64,000 nt of DNA from Kallotenue papyrolyticum (GTDB lineage: Bacteria > Chloroflexota > Chloroflexia > Chloroflexales > Kallotenuaceae): contig NZ_JAGA01000002.1 of the NCBI RefSeq assembly GCF_000526415.1, forward strand, positions 764,001 to 828,000, read 5' to 3'. Below the pieces are notes generated by a model. It saw only the letters and a list, made by a program, of their open reading frames with translations. It was not told where the DNA came from and did not search any database. Below, piece after piece: positions 17,286 through 26,306 of the stretch. Position 1 is the stretch's first letter. Each line of letters opens with the position of its first letter. The position numbers and the translations under genes were made by a program.

Positions 17286-18071
17286 GTGGACAAGCAGATG
17301 ACGCCTCCCGATGTTGTCGTGCGGCGCCTTCCGCTCTACGCGCGCACACTGGCCTATCTCAAGCAGGAGGGCAAGCAATCCGTCTCCTCGCAGGAACTGG
17401 GGCAGCGCATCAACGTAACGGCGGCGCAGATTCGCAAGGATCTCTCATACTTCGGGCAGCTCGGCAAGCAGGGCATCGGCTACAACGTTGATGAGTTGCT
17501 GCAGCATATCAACCACATCCTGGGCCTGAGCCACGATTGGAATATCGTGCTGGTTGGGGTTGGGCATCTCGGCCAGGCGATCGCGCGCTATCCGGGCTTT
17601 TCGGAGAAGGGCATGCGCATTGTCGGGCTGTTCGATGCCGATCCGGCCAAAGTGGGCACCGAGTTTGCCGGCCTGCGCATCCGCCATGTTGATGAGATTG
17701 CGGAGGTGGCGCGCGAGTACGGCGTGCGCATGGCGATCGTCGCCGTCTCGGCCAGCCATGCGCAGGAAGTCGTCGATCGCCTGGTGCGCGCCGGCATCAA
17801 GGCCATTCTCAACTATGCACCGGTGGCAGTGCACGTGCCCCAGGGCGTCTGGGTGCGCCATATCGATCCGGTCGCGCTGCTGCACAGCATGACCTACTAC
17901 CTGGCCCGTGATGCAGTGGCGCAGGCGCCTACGTCGTTGGGGGCACCGACGCTGGAGCATGCTGCGCCCGCAGATCGCGCAGCGTTGCATGCAGAAGCGT
18001 CGTCGCCTGCGACAGAATACCAGGCCCATCTGGATGATTGGAACGAATCCAGAACGCCACATCGAGCGTAA
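17286..18071 (+). CDS. rex: Redox-sensing transcriptional repressor Rex
   Basis: Rex binds DNA when NADH is low and releases it when NADH rises. The 261-residue protein has an N-terminal winged helix ('[12 protein letters not shown]', '[10 protein letters not shown]', '[12 protein letters not shown]') and a Rossmann domain with '[11 protein letters not shown]' (about residue 95). GTG 17286 follows GGAG by 8 nt; ATG 17298 is the alternative. A C-terminal extension of about 45 residues beyond the normal end is encoded in DNA that also encodes the end of mscS on the other strand. Confidence 0.93.
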   Translation: MDKQMTPPDVVVRRLPLYARTLAYLKQEGKQSVSSQELGQRINVTAAQIRKDLSYFGQLGKQGIGYNVDELLQHINHILGLSHDWNIVLVGVGHLGQAIARYPGFSEKGMRIVGLFDADPAKVGTEFAGLRIRHVDEIAEVAREYGVRMAIVAVSASHAQEVVDRLVRAGIKAILNYAPVAVHVPQGVWVRHIDPVALLHSMTYYLARDAVAQAPTSLGAPTLEHAAPADRAALHAEASSPATEYQAHLDDWNESRTPHRA

Positions 18072-18747
18072 GGTTCTCGCCCGCGATGCCGGTGACGTGG
18101 ACCGCCGGCGCGGGGTGTTGTTCAATGCCCGGTAGCTGGGCCAGCGCCGCCTGAAGACGGGGCTGCGCAATGTCGACCGCGACCTCCGCCGGCAGCGTCA
18201 GCGCGATGTGGTAGCGCCGCAGCGGGTAGCGCGTATAGTTGATGATCGGGCTGATGTATACATCGGCGTTGGGGACCAGCACCTCGGTGCCGTCGGTGGT
18301 GCGCAGCGTGGTAGCGCGCAGCGAGATATCGGTGACGGTGCCTTCGAAATCGCGCACGCGGATCTGATCCTCCAAGCGAAAGGGCCGCAGCAGCAGCAAC
18401 AGCACGCCGGCGGCGAAGTTCTTGGTGATGTCCTGCAGCGCAAAGGCGATGATCAGCCCGGCAATGCCCAGGCTGGCAACGAAGCTGGCCAGCAACGGAT
18501 ACCACTGGAAGATCGAAACGATGATCAGCAGGGCGACGATCACCACCGCGATGCGCGCCATGCGTCCCAGCAGCCGGGCTAGCTCACGCTGACCGTCACG
18601 CCGTCCGACGATGCGCTCAACGGCAAGCTGAACGCGCTCATCGATCAGCAGCGCGATCGCCAACACGATCAGCGCCAGCAGAATCTCCGGGAGCTGGCCG
18701 ATCAGCGTGGCTTGCAGGTCACGCCAACGTTCCAGGAGCGGTTGCAC
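17929..18747 (-). CDS. Small-conductance mechanosensitive channel, MscS family
   Basis: The 272-residue membrane protein has three hydrophobic segments (about residues 16-36, 60-80 and 84-115), the pore helix and hinge '[17 protein letters not shown]' and the MscS beta domain '[21 protein letters not shown]' with 'LVPNADV'. MscS channels release solutes on hypo-osmotic shock. GTG 18747 has GGAGGA 6 nt upstream. The last 143 nt overlap the 3' end of rex in antisense orientation. Confidence 0.88.
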   Translation of the reverse strand: MQPLLERWRDLQATLIGQLPEILLALIVLAIALLIDERVQLAVERIVGRRDGQRELARLLGRMARIAVVIVALLIIVSIFQWYPLLASFVASLGIAGLIIAFALQDITKNFAAGVLLLLLRPFRLEDQIRVRDFEGTVTDISLRATTLRTTDGTEVLVPNADVYISPIINYTRYPLRRYHIALTLPAEVAVDIAQPRLQAALAQLPGIEQHPAPAVHVTGIAGENLTLDVAFWIRSNHPDGPGILSQATTLLHATLRDLRAQHAPASVPPTT

Positions 18748-18948
18748 GACTCTTCCTCCACGTGGTGAACCAGGCGGAGTATAACACACCGCGTCGGCGC
18801 TGCCAGGGCCGGTCATGCTGGGCGGCGGCTGAAGGGTCGCTGTGCTGCATGACCGCAAGGGCGTTCCGCCGTCGTCGTCGAGGGTGTATGCTGGGCCAAA
18901 CACGCTGTCGGAGCGTGCATTGTGCGCGCTCCGAGGGAGGAGCGCGCG

Positions 18949-19308
18949 ATGCAGGCGTTTGTGTGTGCCAACGGCGTATTGACGCGCTGCGATGCGCCGA
19001 TCACCGGCGCTCAGCCGCTGGCGATGGTGGAACAGCTCGGCCTGGCGATCAGCGAGCTGGACGCCGAGCAGCCGGAGCAGGCACGCTGCCTGGTGTGCCG
19101 TCCGCGCGACGGGCATGAGCTGTTTCTGGCAGTGCACGGCATGGAGCGCCAGATGCATGCGCTGGTGCTCTGGCAGCATGACGACGCCGCAACCTGGATC
19201 TTCGCGGCGACGCCGTTCGACCTGGTCGCGGCGGTCGAACACATCGCGCGCTACGTACGAGCTATGGCCGACCTGCGCGCCATGCGCGGGACGCTGCAGT
19301 CCGTCTGA
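18949..19308 (+). CDS. Hypothetical cytosolic protein
   Basis: This is a 119-residue soluble protein starting 'MQAFVCANG' after GGAGG. It has Cys residues at about positions 6, 14 and 47 plus 'CRPRDGHELFL' and an aromatic 'TWIFAATPFDLVAAVEH'. The Cys spacing is not a standard zinc ribbon. No family is recognised. It converges on yvcK with only 11 nt between stops. Confidence 0.55.
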   Translation: MQAFVCANGVLTRCDAPITGAQPLAMVEQLGLAISELDAEQPEQARCLVCRPRDGHELFLAVHGMERQMHALVLWQHDDAATWIFAATPFDLVAAVEHIARYVRAMADLRAMRGTLQSV

Positions 19309-19319
19309 AGCGTGCCGGG

Positions 19320-20312
19320 CTACACGGTCGGCCCGTGGCTGCCGATCAGTTCGGGCCAGATCGCCAGAATGACGCGCTCGGCATCGTGGCGGATCAGCCG
19401 CTCCGCGGAGAAGAACACGCCGGTCAGCACGCGCGGCACCAGGCGTTGTAGCGCCGGCAGATCAGCTTCGACGGGGTGGGCCCCCTCGGCGGCGTAGCGG
19501 GCGACGACGTCGGGCGGGTATTCGCCGGTGTTGACAATTACTGTATCGACGCGACGGCCCAGGTAGCGGTGGATCTCGCGCACGAAGTCGGAGGCGCGAA
19601 AGCCATCGGTCTCGCCGCGTTTGGTCATGACGTTGCAGATATAGATGATCTCGCCCTCGCAGGAGCGGATTGCGTCGCAGATGCCATCGACCAGCAGGCA
19701 GGGGATCACACTGGTGTAGAGATCGCCGGGCCCGATCAGCACCTTGTCGGCACGCTCCAGCGCTTTGCGCGCGCGCGAGGTGGCGCGCACCGGTGGGTCG
19801 AGAAAGACGCGGCGGATCGGCAGTAGCGGCCGGTCAACCGGACGGTCGATCGTGGTTTCACCGCGCAGGATCGTGCCGTCGCTCAGCTCGGCGCAGAGCG
19901 TAGTCGCCTCCAGGGTCACCGGAATCACATGGCCGGCGGTATTGAGCAGTTCCTCGGCATCCTCCAGCGCCGCCAGCAGATCGCCGCCGTTCTGGTCCTG
20001 CAGCGCATGCAGGATCAAATTGCCCAATGAGTGGCCGCCGATCGCGCCGTTCTCGGCGGCCGGGAAGCGGTAGCTGAACAGGTCGCCCCACAGGCGGCTG
20101 GAACGCGACATGGCCACCAGCGCCTGGCGCAGATCGCCGAGCGGCAGCGGCCGCCCGAACTCGTCCATCAGCCGCCGCGACGAGCCGCCTGAGTCGGTCA
20201 TCGCCACGATCGCGCGGAGATGCTCGGCCACTTTTTTAAGCTCCGACAGCATCGTGAACGAGCCGGTGCCGCCGCCGATGGTGACAATGCGTTCGCTGAT
20301 GCGCACGCGCAT
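19320..20312 (-). CDS. yvcK: YvcK/CofD-like gluconeogenesis factor
   Basis: The 330-residue protein has the YvcK hallmarks 'TIGGGTGSF', 'TDSGGSSRRLMDEFG', 'GDLRQALVAM' and 'GGHSLGNLIL'. These form the nucleotide or UDP-sugar pocket. Characterised YvcK proteins bind UDP-GlcNAc and link central carbon flux to cell-wall synthesis and shape. ATG 20312 has GGAGG 10 nt upstream. It is divergent from mutY. The usual neighbours rapZ and whiA are absent. Confidence 0.88.
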   Translation of the reverse strand: MRVRISERIVTIGGGTGSFTMLSELKKVAEHLRAIVAMTDSGGSSRRLMDEFGRPLPLGDLRQALVAMSRSSRLWGDLFSYRFPAAENGAIGGHSLGNLILHALQDQNGGDLLAALEDAEELLNTAGHVIPVTLEATTLCAELSDGTILRGETTIDRPVDRPLLPIRRVFLDPPVRATSRARKALERADKVLIGPGDLYTSVIPCLLVDGICDAIRSCEGEIIYICNVMTKRGETDGFRASDFVREIHRYLGRRVDTVIVNTGEYPPDVVARYAAEGAHPVEADLPALQRLVPRVLTGVFFSAERLIRHDAERVILAIWPELIGSHGPTV

Positions 20313-20420
20313 ACGCGTCGATCCTCCATCCTCCATACTTGCTAAAACGCTCGAACCATCCCAGGAGCAACGGGCATGCCCGCAATGCGCTGCCGCTGTG
20401 CGATGGTACAATACCAGACG

Positions 20421-21389
20421 ATGAGCACGTCTGAGTCATCGCCGGCGCTGCCGGTGGTCCTTGATGCGCAGCGCCTGGCGACGCTACACCGCCATCTGTT
20501 GGCCTGGTTTGAGCAGTACGGCCGTGATCTGCCCTGGCGCCGTACGCGCGATCCCTACCGGATTCTGGTCTCCGAGCTCATGCTGCAGCAGACGCAGGTT
20601 GAGCGCGTGCGTCCCAAGTACGAGGCGTTTCTGCAACAGTTTCCTACGCTGGAAGCGTTGGCGCAGGCCTCGCCCGGCGAGGTGATTCGCGCCTGGTCCG
20701 GTCTGGGCTACAACCGCCGCGCGCTCCACCTGCAGCGTGCCGCGCGCGCCGTGCTGGAGCAATATGGCGGACGTTTCCCCGACACGCCCGCGGCGCTCGA
20801 ACGGCTACCTGGCATCGGGCCCTACACCGCCGGCGCGGTGGCCTGTTTTGCCTTTGAGCGCGATGTCGCCTTCATGGATACCAACATCCGGCGCGTGCTG
20901 ACACGGCTGTTCGCGGGTCCCGCGGCGCTTGCCGACCGCGAGGTGCTGCGCATCGCCGCCGCGGTGCTGCCCGCCGGCCAGGGCTGGGCCTGGAACCAGG
21001 CGCTGATCGAACTGGGCGCGTTGGTCTGTACAGCGGCGCGTCCGCGCTGTCAGGGCTGTCCCGTGCGCAGCGCATGCCACGCCTATGCCGTCTGGCGCGC
21101 CAGCGACGCGCAGGTCTTTGACGCGCCACCGCCAACGCGGCCTGCGCGGGCGATCGCCGAGCGCCGCGCGCCCTTTGAAACCACCCAACGCTACTTCCGT
21201 GGCCGGGTAGTGGAACTGCTGCGCGGCTTGCCTCCCGGCGCGTGGATGAGTCTGGCAGAGCTCGGACCGCAGGTCAAGCGCGACTGGCGCGAGGTCGATC
21301 GTGCCTGGTTGCAGCAACTGCTCGAAGGCTTGGCCCAGGATGGCCTGATCGAACTGGATCGCGAAACGGGCCGCGCGCGTCTGCCCTGA
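20421..21389 (+). CDS. mutY: A/G-specific adenine DNA glycosylase MutY
   Basis: MutY removes adenine mispaired with 8-oxoguanine. The 322-residue protein contains the catalytic Glu region 'SELMLQQTQVERV', the helix-hairpin-helix 'LPGIGPYTAGAV', the Asp in 'FMDTNIRRVL', and a [4Fe-4S] loop with Cys spacing C-x6-C-x2-C-x5-C ('CTAARPRC', 'QGC', 'PVRSAC'). The C-terminus after residue 230 is short and lacks a clear NUDIX-like lesion-recognition domain. TACAAT at 20407-20412 puts transcription nearly at the ATG. Confidence 0.9.
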   Translation: MSTSESSPALPVVLDAQRLATLHRHLLAWFEQYGRDLPWRRTRDPYRILVSELMLQQTQVERVRPKYEAFLQQFPTLEALAQASPGEVIRAWSGLGYNRRALHLQRAARAVLEQYGGRFPDTPAALERLPGIGPYTAGAVACFAFERDVAFMDTNIRRVLTRLFAGPAALADREVLRIAAAVLPAGQGWAWNQALIELGALVCTAARPRCQGCPVRSACHAYAVWRASDAQVFDAPPPTRPARAIAERRAPFETTQRYFRGRVVELLRGLPPGAWMSLAELGPQVKRDWREVDRAWLQQLLEGLAQDGLIELDRETGRARLP

Positions 21390-21423
21390 TTACGGCGCGT
21401 CATCGTCGAGAGTCAGGAGAGCT

Positions 21424-22086
21424 ATGCACGAGAGTACAACGCTGTATCTGATCCGTCACGGCGAGACTGAGTGGAATCGCATTGGGCGTTGGCAGGGCCA
21501 TCGCGATGTGCCGCTGTCGGACCTGGGCCGCGAGCAGGCGCGCGCCTTGGCCGAGCGCCTGGCGCGCGAGCAGGTGCGCATCGACGCGGTCTATGCCAGC
21601 GATCTGCGGCGCGCCCTGGAGACCGCCCAGATCCTGGCCGCGCCCCTGCAGCTTGAGGTTGTGGCGCTGCCGGCGCTGCGCGAGATCGACATCGGTCCGT
21701 GGAGCGGCCTGACGCGTGCCGAGATCATCGAGCGCTTTCCCGGTGCGTTCGTGGAGTACGATCTGCCGCCGGGCAGCGAAAGTCATACGGCCTTTACGGA
21801 GCGCGTCTTTGAGGCACTTGTGCGGCTGGCTGCCGAACATCGCGGCCAGCGCATCGCCGTGGTGACGCATGGCGGTGCCGTGCGGGCGGCGCTGCGCGTG
21901 ATGCAGCAGCTCAATGGCGACGAACAGCCCGTGCCGCATATCGGCAACACCTCGATCACCGAGGTGCGCTACACCGGCAAGCGCTGGCAGGTGCTGCGCT
22001 GCAACGATCTGCGCCACCTGCGCATGCCTCAGGCGCCCGACCTGCTCGCGCCGGAGCCGGCCAACGAGGCCGACAGCGCGGTTTGA
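21424..22086 (+). CDS. Histidine phosphatase family protein (phosphoglycerate mutase-like)
   Basis: The 220-residue protein carries the phospho-acceptor motif 'LIRHGETEWN' (His about residue 11), 'SDLRRALETA', the catalytic Glu region 'LREIDIGPWSG' and the second His in 'VVTHGGAVRAAL'. Such enzymes hydrolyse phosphate from varied small molecules, e.g. alpha-ribazole phosphate or sugar phosphates; the substrate is undetermined. It begins 34 nt after mutY, probably in one transcript. Confidence 0.85.
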   Translation: MHESTTLYLIRHGETEWNRIGRWQGHRDVPLSDLGREQARALAERLAREQVRIDAVYASDLRRALETAQILAAPLQLEVVALPALREIDIGPWSGLTRAEIIERFPGAFVEYDLPPGSESHTAFTERVFEALVRLAAEHRGQRIAVVTHGGAVRAALRVMQQLNGDEQPVPHIGNTSITEVRYTGKRWQVLRCNDLRHLRMPQAPDLLAPEPANEADSAV

Positions 22087-22126
22087 TCGGCGCCGAGCGC
22101 GTATCGCCGAGGGAGCGCTCAGCGTT

Positions 22127-22139
22127 GTACATCATGTAC
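22127..22139. repeat. 13-bp palindrome upstream of a small membrane gene
   Basis: GTACAT, one base, ATGTAC: a perfect inverted repeat 14 nt before ATG 22153, just ahead of the GGAGG ribosome site. It may be an operator or a weak hairpin in the leader. Confidence 0.35.
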
Positions 22140-22152
22140 GGAGGATCGTAGC

Positions 22153-22545
22153 ATGCGACGCAGACAAGGGATTCAATGGCATGCCGTGCTGGCCGGATCG
22201 GTTGTGGACATGCTGCTTTCGCTGGTGATCAGCGCTGTCGGCGCGGCGCTCGACCCCGCGATCATGAGCGGCATGTTTTTTCGCTCGCCGGGGGGCGCGC
22301 TCGTAGGTGTGCTGCTGGTGTTGGCGGTCGTCATCGGCGGCTGGATCGCCGGACGCTTGGCCGAGCATGAGCGCTTTTTACACGGCTTCATGGTGGGCGG
22401 CATCGGCATTATCTTGATGCTGATCACCAGCCTGGCCGAAGGCTCGCCACCGTTGGATGCGATCCTGTTGCAGTTCGTCGCCACGCTGCTGGCGGGCTGT
22501 GCCGGCCAGTTAAGCCAGTGGCCGGTGGCGCGGCTGCGGAAGTAG
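22153..22545 (+). CDS. Small four-helix membrane protein (TIGR04086-like)
   Basis: The 130-residue protein is mostly hydrophobic, with segments near residues 10-32, 48-68, 76-93 and 100-118 and a Gly-rich 'VGGIGIILMLITSL'. The pattern resembles the TIGR04086/YrzE group of small membrane proteins, but that assignment is tentative. GGAGGA precedes the ATG. It is followed after 3 nt by a receiver-domain gene. Confidence 0.6.
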   Translation: MRRRQGIQWHAVLAGSVVDMLLSLVISAVGAALDPAIMSGMFFRSPGGALVGVLLVLAVVIGGWIAGRLAEHERFLHGFMVGGIGIILMLITSLAEGSPPLDAILLQFVATLLAGCAGQLSQWPVARLRK

Positions 22546-22548
22546 CCT

Positions 22549-22923
22549 ATGCCAACGGTTACATTGCTGATCCCAGATCTTTTTTTCAGCGTGCGCGTCG
22601 CCGATGTGGTGCGTGCCCTGGGCTATGAACCGCGCGAAGTAAGCGATGCCGCAGCGCTGGTGGCGGTGGCGCGCCAGGGCACGGCGGCGATTGTGCTCGA
22701 CACCCAGGAGCGCTCGGACTGGCAGGCGGCGGTGCGCATGCTCAAGGCCGATCCGACGACCAGGGCCATTCCGATCCTAGCCTTCGGCGCGCATGTGGAT
22801 GTCGCCTCGCAACGCGCCGCCCTGGCGGCCGGCTGCGATCGGGCCGTTACTCGTGGTAAACTGATGCAAGAACTGCCAATCTTGCTGCGCCAGCTGCTCA
22901 CACCCCCCGAGGCAGTCAGTTGA
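22549..22923 (+). CDS. Stand-alone receiver-like protein, partly degenerate
   Basis: The 124-residue protein has the beta-alpha order of a receiver domain: a possible phospho-acceptor Asp in 'AIVLDTQ', 'ILAFGAH' for the switch strand and 'GCDRAVTRGKL' at the end. The N-terminal acidic pair is reduced to one Asp ('LLIPDLF'), so Mg binding and phosphorylation may be impaired. No output domain is present. It sits between a membrane protein and another receiver. Confidence 0.68.
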   Translation: MPTVTLLIPDLFFSVRVADVVRALGYEPREVSDAAALVAVARQGTAAIVLDTQERSDWQAAVRMLKADPTTRAIPILAFGAHVDVASQRAALAAGCDRAVTRGKLMQELPILLRQLLTPPEAVS

Positions 22924-22947
22924 GCCTAGCCTGTTGGAGGCGACGTT

Positions 22948-23319
22948 GTGAGCGAGCCGATCCCGGCGATCATTATCGTGGAGGATGAGCCGTTGATCCT
23001 GGCGATTGTCAGCCGTGTGCTGCGCGATCTGCAACTGGACTACGACATCATCACCGCCAACAGTGCCGCTAGCGCACTGGCACAGGCTCGCCATCGTCGT
23101 TGCCCGCTGCTGATTACCGATTATCTGCTAGGCGGCACCGACGGTTTGACGCTGGCGCGTGAGTTCAAGGCGCGCTACCAGTCTGCCGTGATCATGATCA
23201 CTGCCTATGCCACGCCGGAGCTGCGTGCCGCGACGCGTAGCGGCCAGATCGATTATTTCCTGACCAAACCGTTTTTGGTGCGTGATCTGGAGCAGGCAGT
23301 CCGCGCCGTGCTGCCGTAG
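22948..23319 (+). CDS. Single-domain response regulator
   Basis: All receiver landmarks are present in 123 residues: the acidic pair in 'IIIVEDEPL', the acceptor Asp in 'LLITDYLL', Thr in 'MITAYA' and Lys in 'FLTKPF'. There is no output domain, so it likely relays phosphate or acts by protein binding, as CheY does. GTG 22948 follows GGAGG. No histidine kinase gene is in the window. Confidence 0.85.
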   Translation: MSEPIPAIIIVEDEPLILAIVSRVLRDLQLDYDIITANSAASALAQARHRRCPLLITDYLLGGTDGLTLAREFKARYQSAVIMITAYATPELRAATRSGQIDYFLTKPFLVRDLEQAVRAVLP

Positions 23320-23461
23320 GGCCTAGGCGCACACTCCGGCGCCCGCCGCGCCACCGGAAGAAAGCAGTGTGCATCGGGCTAGCGTTGGAACCAACGTGTG
23401 AAAAGAAGCTGGAACATCAGCGCTAACCAGAGTGGCCAGCATAGAGTTTTTGTAGTCACTT

Positions 23462-25115
23462 TTAAAAACGAATAACGCTTGCTAGCTGTCTTCCGTATAT
23501 GCTCCCAGTTTTGTCCATCCCATGGTTTGCACCCACAACACGAGTAAACTGCTTCCTATCAGCCCAGTTGTAGTGCAGCGCCGACAGCGGCGCGCCGGTC
23601 GCGTCGAGCGTCTGCCGCACGCTGCCCAACGCATCGCTGCCGTACCACGTCTGCGCCGTGCCCTGCTGTGCCAGGAGTCGCTCGTGGCCATAGATCTAAT
23701 CAGTGCGATTCGTCCCGTGAGTCAGCTGCAGGATCTGACTCAGCGGCGCGACGAGGTCTTGTGTGTAGCGCGTGGTGGTGCCGTTCTGCGTCTGCGCCAC
23801 TAGCACGCCGTCGCCGTTGGAGGTGTAGAGCTAGTGCTGCCCTGACTCACGAGGCGGTTGCGCGCGTCGTAGGTCCAGCCGACCACCTGATCCGCGGCGT
23901 TATAGTCGCGCTGCTCCACCAGCATGCCGTCCACCCACACCGCGGTGCGGTTGCCCACCAGGTCGTAGCGGTAGCTGTACGTCGTGCCTGGGCTTTCCTG
24001 CGCGCCCGTCAGGCGGTACAGGCCGTCGTAGGGGGAGGTGATCGTGCGTGTTATAAGCTGGCTGGCGGGAGCTGACGTGATCCTACTCGTGCTGCGTGCG
24101 CTGCGATCGGTTGGCGCGCGCATCCCTGTCCAGGCGCTGGCCTGCGCTGTTATGTTCCAGGCAACCGGCTGTAGAACGGCAGGCGTGGGCATCGGCGGCG
24201 GATCGATACAGTGCTGCCTGGGTGAGCAGCCACAGCTCCACCAACGGCATGGTCGCATTGTCGGGAATGGTGTCCGCGTGCCTGGTGGTGTCGCAGTCGG
24301 CGTTGCGCTTGCCGAGGCCGGGTTGGCCAGCGTTTCGTGGACGCTCAGGCGGTGTTCCAGGCGCTCCACCGTGTCGGCGTAGCGGCTGCGCAGCGCGTCG
24401 CCGGCACGCTGCTCGATCAGCCGCAGGCGATCCGCCCGGTCATAGTGGTAGGTGGTGACGATGCCGTTCGCCAGCTGCGCCTGCGCCAACCGCCCGGCGC
24501 GGTCGTAGTGATAGGCGGCCAGCCGGTGGCCCTGGTGCTCGACCGCCTGGAGGTGCCCGTCCCCCGTGTAGCGATAGCCGATGCGCGTGCCGTCCGGATA
24601 GATCAGGCTGCTGCGCCATCCGCGCGCATCGTACTGATACGTTACCGTGCCCGTCTGCGGCGCGCGCACCGCGGTGATGCGCCCCAAGGCATCGTAGGTG
24701 AAGGAGGTCGTGCCGCTGCCGTCGCGCAGGGCCACGCGCCGCCCTGCCAGGTCGTAGCTGGCCTGGATCGGCGCGTCGAGCTGCGGGGAGGCGCTCTCGA
24801 TGAGGCGATCCAGCGCGTCGTAGCTAAAGGTCTGATCGGAGGCGCTGCCACGCGGATCGCGCTGCCTGGTCGTGCGTCCCAGCGCGTCATACGTCCAGGC
24901 CGTCGTCTGGCCCAGCGCGGCGGTGGCGCTCTGGCGCACCGGCGCGGGCACAAAGGTTGTGGGCGGTCGGTTGAGGCGGTGCCGCACCTGCCCCCCGGCG
25001 TCGGCCATCCGGCGCGCGTGACAGGGACAGCAGCGAGACCGCTTGGCGGTGGCAGCACGCCCTGCGTGCTCAGGATCACCACCAGCCACCACCCTACCCA
25101 TCGCCAGCGCCGCAT
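23462..25115 (-). pseudogene. Decayed RHS/YD-repeat secreted protein gene
   Basis: ATG 25115 follows a perfect AGGAGGTG and starts a signal peptide ('WVGWWLVVILSTQG'). Within about 40 codons the homology moves to another frame, which carries many YD repeats ('WTYDALGRTTR', 'FSYDALDRL', 'YQYDARGWR', 'YHYDRAGRL', 'YRYDLVGNRT') down to about 23840. A second shift then moves to the frame holding 'LYTSNGDGVLVAQ', a TAG at 23696-23698, and the RHS core 'WYGSDALGSVRQTLDATG'. The frame stops at 23462 without any recognisable C-terminal toxin. At least two frameshifts and one nonsense codon indicate a dead gene. Confidence 0.85.
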
Positions 25116-25481
25116 AGCACCTCCTTGGCTGTCCGGATGCACGGTCGCCGCGCAGCGCCAAACCACGCCGCATGGCACGTCTGACGTGCGGGGTGCGAAC
25201 CGATGCGCGTATCATGTTGGAAGTTGGGTACCGCGTGCGTGTTGCCTGCCGGCGTCAGGGGCGAGAACCGGCGATCGCGGCGGTGCGGCGCTCAGGCTCT
25301 GGGACGCGCGGACGATAGCTCGAGCATAGACGATCGCTGCGTGTGGCGCAAGCCGTACCTTGGGTACAAAGCGGCCTGGTCCTGATCTGCAGCAGGGCTA
25401 TGCACCAGGGTACCAGGGTGTGGCGGTGCGGCGCCTGCCTCAAGGGGGCAAGGCAACCGGAGGCCGATTGCGCGTAGGGTG
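25116..25481. other. Intergenic region between the RHS remnant and otsB
   Basis: This 366-nt stretch has no ORF with recognisable protein features on either strand and no tRNA-like fold. It must contain the promoter of the former RHS gene and the end of the larC-otsB transcript, but I could not identify a clear consensus promoter or terminator. Confidence 0.5.
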
Positions 25482-26306
25482 TTAGCGCGTGGGTCCTTGG
25501 TCGCGCGTTGTGGCGTCCTGCGCGGCAGCCAGCGCGGCAGCCTGCGCCAGGACGGACTCCGCGCCTGCAACACCGGGCACCAGAACGTCGGCCAGCTCGC
25601 GCACCTCGCGCGGCGTTTCGTCGGCGGCGACGCCTATCGCCAGCGTCAGCGCCGCGCCCTGCCGGCGCAGATCGCGCAGCACGGCGAAGGCATCCGCGTC
25701 GGTGCGATCGTCGCCGAGGAAGATCAGCCCGCGCAGGCCGTATTGCTGCGCCAGCGCGCGCACGGCAGTGCCCTTGTCGGCTTCCAGTGGCGGGCGGATC
25801 TCCCAGACCATGCGTCCAGGGGTTAGCTTCAGGCCATGGCGCGCGCAAAGGTCGCGCAGCAGCGCGCCGATGGCCGGTCCGGCGCTCGCCGGATCGGTGC
25901 TGAGACGGTAGTGGACTGCGCCGGTCACACCCTTGTTTTCGACGATCACGCCCGGCAGATTGATGGCTGCACGCGCTTCGTCCAGCACGCGCGCGATCAA
26001 GGGCACGTAGGGCAGTGCCTCCGGCATGGGCTGCGCGCTGCCCCCGCGCCAGATCTCCAGGCCGTGGTTGCCGACGTACACCAACTCAGGCAGGCCGACC
26101 AGCGCCGCGGCATCCGCGGCGGCGCGCCCCGATACCACGCCGACCAGCGCCAGATGGCGGGCCAGCGCACGCAGGTACTCACGCGCCGCCGGCGAGACCT
26201 GCGCGGCTTCGGGTGTCGGCGCGATCGGGCTGATCGTGCCGTCGATGTCGGTCAGCAAGCCGCAGGGCCGCGCCGCCAGCACGCTGGCGAGGTGCTGCTC
26301 AGGCAT
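25482..26306 (-). CDS. otsB: Trehalose-6-phosphate phosphatase (HAD family)
   Basis: OtsB dephosphorylates trehalose-6-phosphate to trehalose, a compatible solute. The 274-residue protein has the HAD nucleophile motif '[10 protein letters not shown]' (Asp about 20 and 22), 'VGVVSGRA', '[10 protein letters not shown]', a cap with '[13 protein letters not shown]', and '[13 protein letters not shown]'-type motif (here '[13 protein letters not shown]'). ATG 26306 overlaps the larC stop by 8 nt, so translation is probably coupled. No otsA is near. The longer upstream frame is shadow of larC. Confidence 0.87.
   Translation of the reverse strand: MPEQHLASVLAARPCGLLTDIDGTISPIAPTPEAAQVSPAAREYLRALARHLALVGVVSGRAAADAAALVGLPELVYVGNHGLEIWRGGSAQPMPEALPYVPLIARVLDEARAAINLPGVIVENKGVTGAVHYRLSTDPASAGPAIGALLRDLCARHGLKLTPGRMVWEIRPPLEADKGTAVRALAQQYGLRGLIFLGDDRTDADAFAVLRDLRRQGAALTLAIGVAADETPREVRELADVLVPGVAGAESVLAQAAALAAAQDATTRDQGPTR

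Noticed and set aside
23482-23691. 69-codon minus-strand frame as a separate gene
   Set aside because: It overlaps the end of the RHS remnant, whose core motif in another frame better explains this DNA.
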